Shown here piece after piece: positions 62,334 through 64,000 of a DNA stretch of 64,000 bases; the stretch's first letter is position 1; each line of letters starts with the position of its first letter. Below the pieces are notes generated by a model, which worked only from the letters and a program-made list of their open reading frames with translations, searched no databases and was not told the origin of the DNA. The position numbers and the translations under genes were made by a program. The stretch is taken from positions 124,001 to 188,000 of the forward strand of contig NZ_CP016545.1 of the NCBI RefSeq assembly GCF_001687545.1. Direction: 5' to 3'. The stretch comes from Paraurantiacibacter namhicola. Its GTDB lineage: Bacteria > Pseudomonadota > Alphaproteobacteria > Sphingomonadales > Sphingomonadaceae.

Positions 62334-62363
62334 GCCCCGCCGGACGGTGATGTCCGGCGGGGC
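62334..62363 (-). terminator. rpoC rho-independent terminator
   Basis: A perfect 12-bp GC-rich stem (62334-62345 with 62352-62363), 6-nt loop, followed on the minus strand by TTTTCTTT. It lies 26 nt beyond the rpoC stop and ends the rpoBC transcript. Confidence 0.93.
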
Positions 62364-62389
62364 CTTTATCCTTGGCGATGAGCGCCGGA

Positions 62390-64000
62390 TCAGTCTTCCG
62401 ACTTTTCCTCGCCATCGGCAGCTTCGCCAGCATCGGCAGCTTCACCGGCTTCCGGAGCCTCTTCAGAGGCTTCCTTGGCGGCTTCGTCCTTCACGATGGC
62501 TTCGGGCGCCTCGGACTGGTCGTCGCGCAGGTAATCGCCTGCATCGGCGTCCGTGCCGTGCGTTTCGCCCTGCATGGTCGCCAGCGGATCGTCGCCGATC
62601 GCAGCTTCCTCGCCTTGTGCCAGTTCGGCCTCGTGCTCCGCAGCGGCGGTTTCGGCAGCCAGGAGGGCTTCCTGCTGCTTCTTCCACTGCGCGCGGATCG
62701 CGGCGTCGCGGCTGGAGGCGGTGACGCGCACGCGGTTCATGCCCGCGCCGGTACCGGCGGGGATGAGACGGCCCACGATCACGTTTTCCTTCAGGCCAAC
62801 CAGCGTGTCCTTCTTGCCTTCCACGGCCGCCTGCGTGAGCACGCGGGTGGTTTCCTGGAAGGACGCGGCGGAGATGAAGGAACGCGTCTGGAGCGAAGCC
62901 TTGGTGATGCCCAGAAGCACCGGCTTGCCTTCGGCCTTCTTCTTGCGCGGGGCCAGCTTGGCGTTGGCCTCGTTCATCTCGTCCAGGTCGACCTGTTCGC
63001 CCGGCAGCAGGGTGGTGTCGCCACCGAAGGTGATCTCGACCTTCTGCAGCATCTGGCGAACGATCACCTCGATGTGCTTGTCGTTGATCTTCACGCCCTG
63101 CAGTCGGTAGACTTCCTGGATCTCGTTCACGAGGTATTCGGCCAGCGCTTCCACGCCCAGGACTTCCAGGATGTCATGCGGGTTGGGCGAGCCGGAAATC
63201 AGGGTATCACCCTTCTTCACGAAGTCGCCTTCCTGCACGTCGATCACCTTGGTCTTGGGGATCAGGTATTCCACCGGATCACCCTCTTCCGGGACGATCG
63301 CGATCTTGCGCTTGGCCTTGTATTCGCGAACGAATTCGATGCGGCCATCGGTCTTGGCGATGACGGACACGTCCTTCGGGATACGCGCTTCGAACAGCTC
63401 GGCAACACGCGGCAGACCGCCGGTGATGTCGCGCGTCTTGGACGCCTCGCGCGAAGCACGGGCCACGATGTCACCTGCCTGCACTTCCTGCCCGTCATCG
63501 ACAGACAGGGTGGTGCCGGGTGCCAGCATGTAACGCGCAGCTTCCGTGTCATCGCCCTTCTTGCCGGACGATTCGTCGCCCATCAGGGTCAGGCGCGGAC
63601 GCAGGTCTTCCTTCTTGGCACGCCCGGAAGCGCGCAATTCGGTGACAACGCGCTGGGCGATACCGGTGGCATCGTCCACCCGCTCTTCCAGCGTCTTGCC
63701 TTCGACCAGGTCCTGGTAACGCACGATACCGGCGGTTTCGGTGATGATCGGCAGGGTGAACGGATCCCATTCCGCCAGCCGGTCACCTTCCTTCACCTTG
63801 GCGCCGTCTTCGAACATCAGCACGGTGCCGTAAGGCACGCGGTGGATGGCGCGCTCGCGGCCTTCGTTATCGACCACAACCATCTCGCCGGAACGGGCCA
63901 GCGACAGGCGGCGGCCCTTCTTGTCCGTGATGGTCGGCATGTCGCGGAAGACCACCTTACCGTCGGAGATCGATTCCAGGTGGCTGGTTTCGTTCACCTG
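62390..64000 (-). CDS. rpoC: RNA polymerase beta' subunit, C-terminal part (5' end beyond window)
   Basis: The frame is open to the window edge, giving the last 536 residues of beta'. Recognisable pieces: GDIVARASREASKTRDITGGLPRVAELFEAR (read in parts), the bridge toward KINDKHIEVIVRQML, ITKASLQTRSFISAASFQETTRVLTQAAVEGKKD and ENVIVGRLIPAGTG. The final roughly 80 residues are an acidic Ala/Glu-rich tail (ending EEKSED) beyond the conserved core. Followed by a strong terminator. Confidence 0.97.
   Translation of the reverse strand, partial: QVNETSHLESISDGKVVFRDMPTITDKKGRRLSLARSGEMVVVDNEGRERAIHRVPYGTVLMFEDGAKVKEGDRLAEWDPFTLPIITETAGIVRYQDLVEGKTLEERVDDATGIAQRVVTELRASGRAKKEDLRPRLTLMGDESSGKKGDDTEAARYMLAPGTTLSVDDGQEVQAGDIVARASREASKTRDITGGLPRVAELFEARIPKDVSVIAKTDGRIEFVREYKAKRKIAIVPEEGDPVEYLIPKTKVIDVQEGDFVKKGDTLISGSPNPHDILEVLGVEALAEYLVNEIQEVYRLQGVKINDKHIEVIVRQMLQKVEITFGGDTTLLPGEQVDLDEMNEANAKLAPRKKKAEGKPVLLGITKASLQTRSFISAASFQETTRVLTQAAVEGKKDTLVGLKENVIVGRLIPAGTGAGMNRVRVTASSRDAAIRAQWKKQQEALLAAETAAAEHEAELAQGEEAAIGDDPLATMQGETHGTDADAGDYLRDDQSEAPEAIVKDEAAKEASEEAPEAGEAADAGEAADGEEKSED

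Noticed and set aside
60421-62724. 767-codon plus-strand frame opposite gltX and rpoC
   Set aside because: Shadow; crosses the rpoC terminator and two real genes.

Overview
The window is high-GC DNA from an alphaproteobacterium. Gene content (gapR/DUF2312, DUF1244, QmcA/NfeD, NDUFA9-like protein, many small lipoproteins) suggests a marine Sphingomonadales, probably Erythrobacteraceae-like; this placement is inference from gene families only. Genes are tightly packed, with many ATGA/TGATG start-stop overlaps.

90-25285: a one-carbon / methylated-amine catabolic locus. Plus-strand genes at the left encode an aldehyde dehydrogenase, an M24-fold protein resembling the DMSP lyase DddP, and a DAO-type FAD oxidoreductase. 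A minus-strand operon of eight genes (12049 down to 4322) encodes a corrinoid protein, DUF1638 protein, MetV-like and MetF-like proteins, a methyl-corrinoid:THF methyltransferase, a GFA-family protein, a RamA-like corrinoid reactivase and an MttB-superfamily (non-pyrrolysine) methyltransferase. A GlxA/GbdR-like regulator is divergent from it. A second long minus-strand run (23715 down to 13240) encodes a dimethylglycine dehydrogenase-like protein, sarcosine oxidase soxBDAG, a GBBH-like 2OG oxygenase overlapping an HD-domain oxygenase (a TmpA/TmpB-like pair) and an MFS permease. folD and folB follow on the plus strand. Read together: trimethylaminoethylphosphonate and betaine aldehyde would be converted to glycine betaine, then corrinoid-dependent demethylation to dimethylglycine, oxidative demethylation to sarcosine and glycine, with all C1 units entering tetrahydrofolate.

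25314-37157: a genomic island of about 11.8 kb inserted in the 3' end of a tRNA-Leu(CAG), bounded by a 26-bp direct repeat. A P4-type integrase lies next to the tRNA, and paired arm-type repeats lie inside each end. Cargo is a four-gene DNA-modification/defence cassette (DUF262-DUF1524 protein, XRE-fused N6-methylase-like protein, Eco57I-type methylase, GIY-YIG-like/SF2 helicase), a second tyrosine recombinase with a zinc-ribbon HTH protein and a 55-aa excisionase-like protein, and one unrecognised protein.

37224-64000: ordinary core chromosome: NDUFA9-like protein, NfeD/QmcA, CcdA plus two thioredoxins, typA, an L,D-transpeptidase, lysC, ubiG, ruvC, yebC, gapR, pyk, an MsrQ-like protein, gltX and the 3' part of rpoC with its terminator. 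No rRNA genes or CRISPR arrays were seen.
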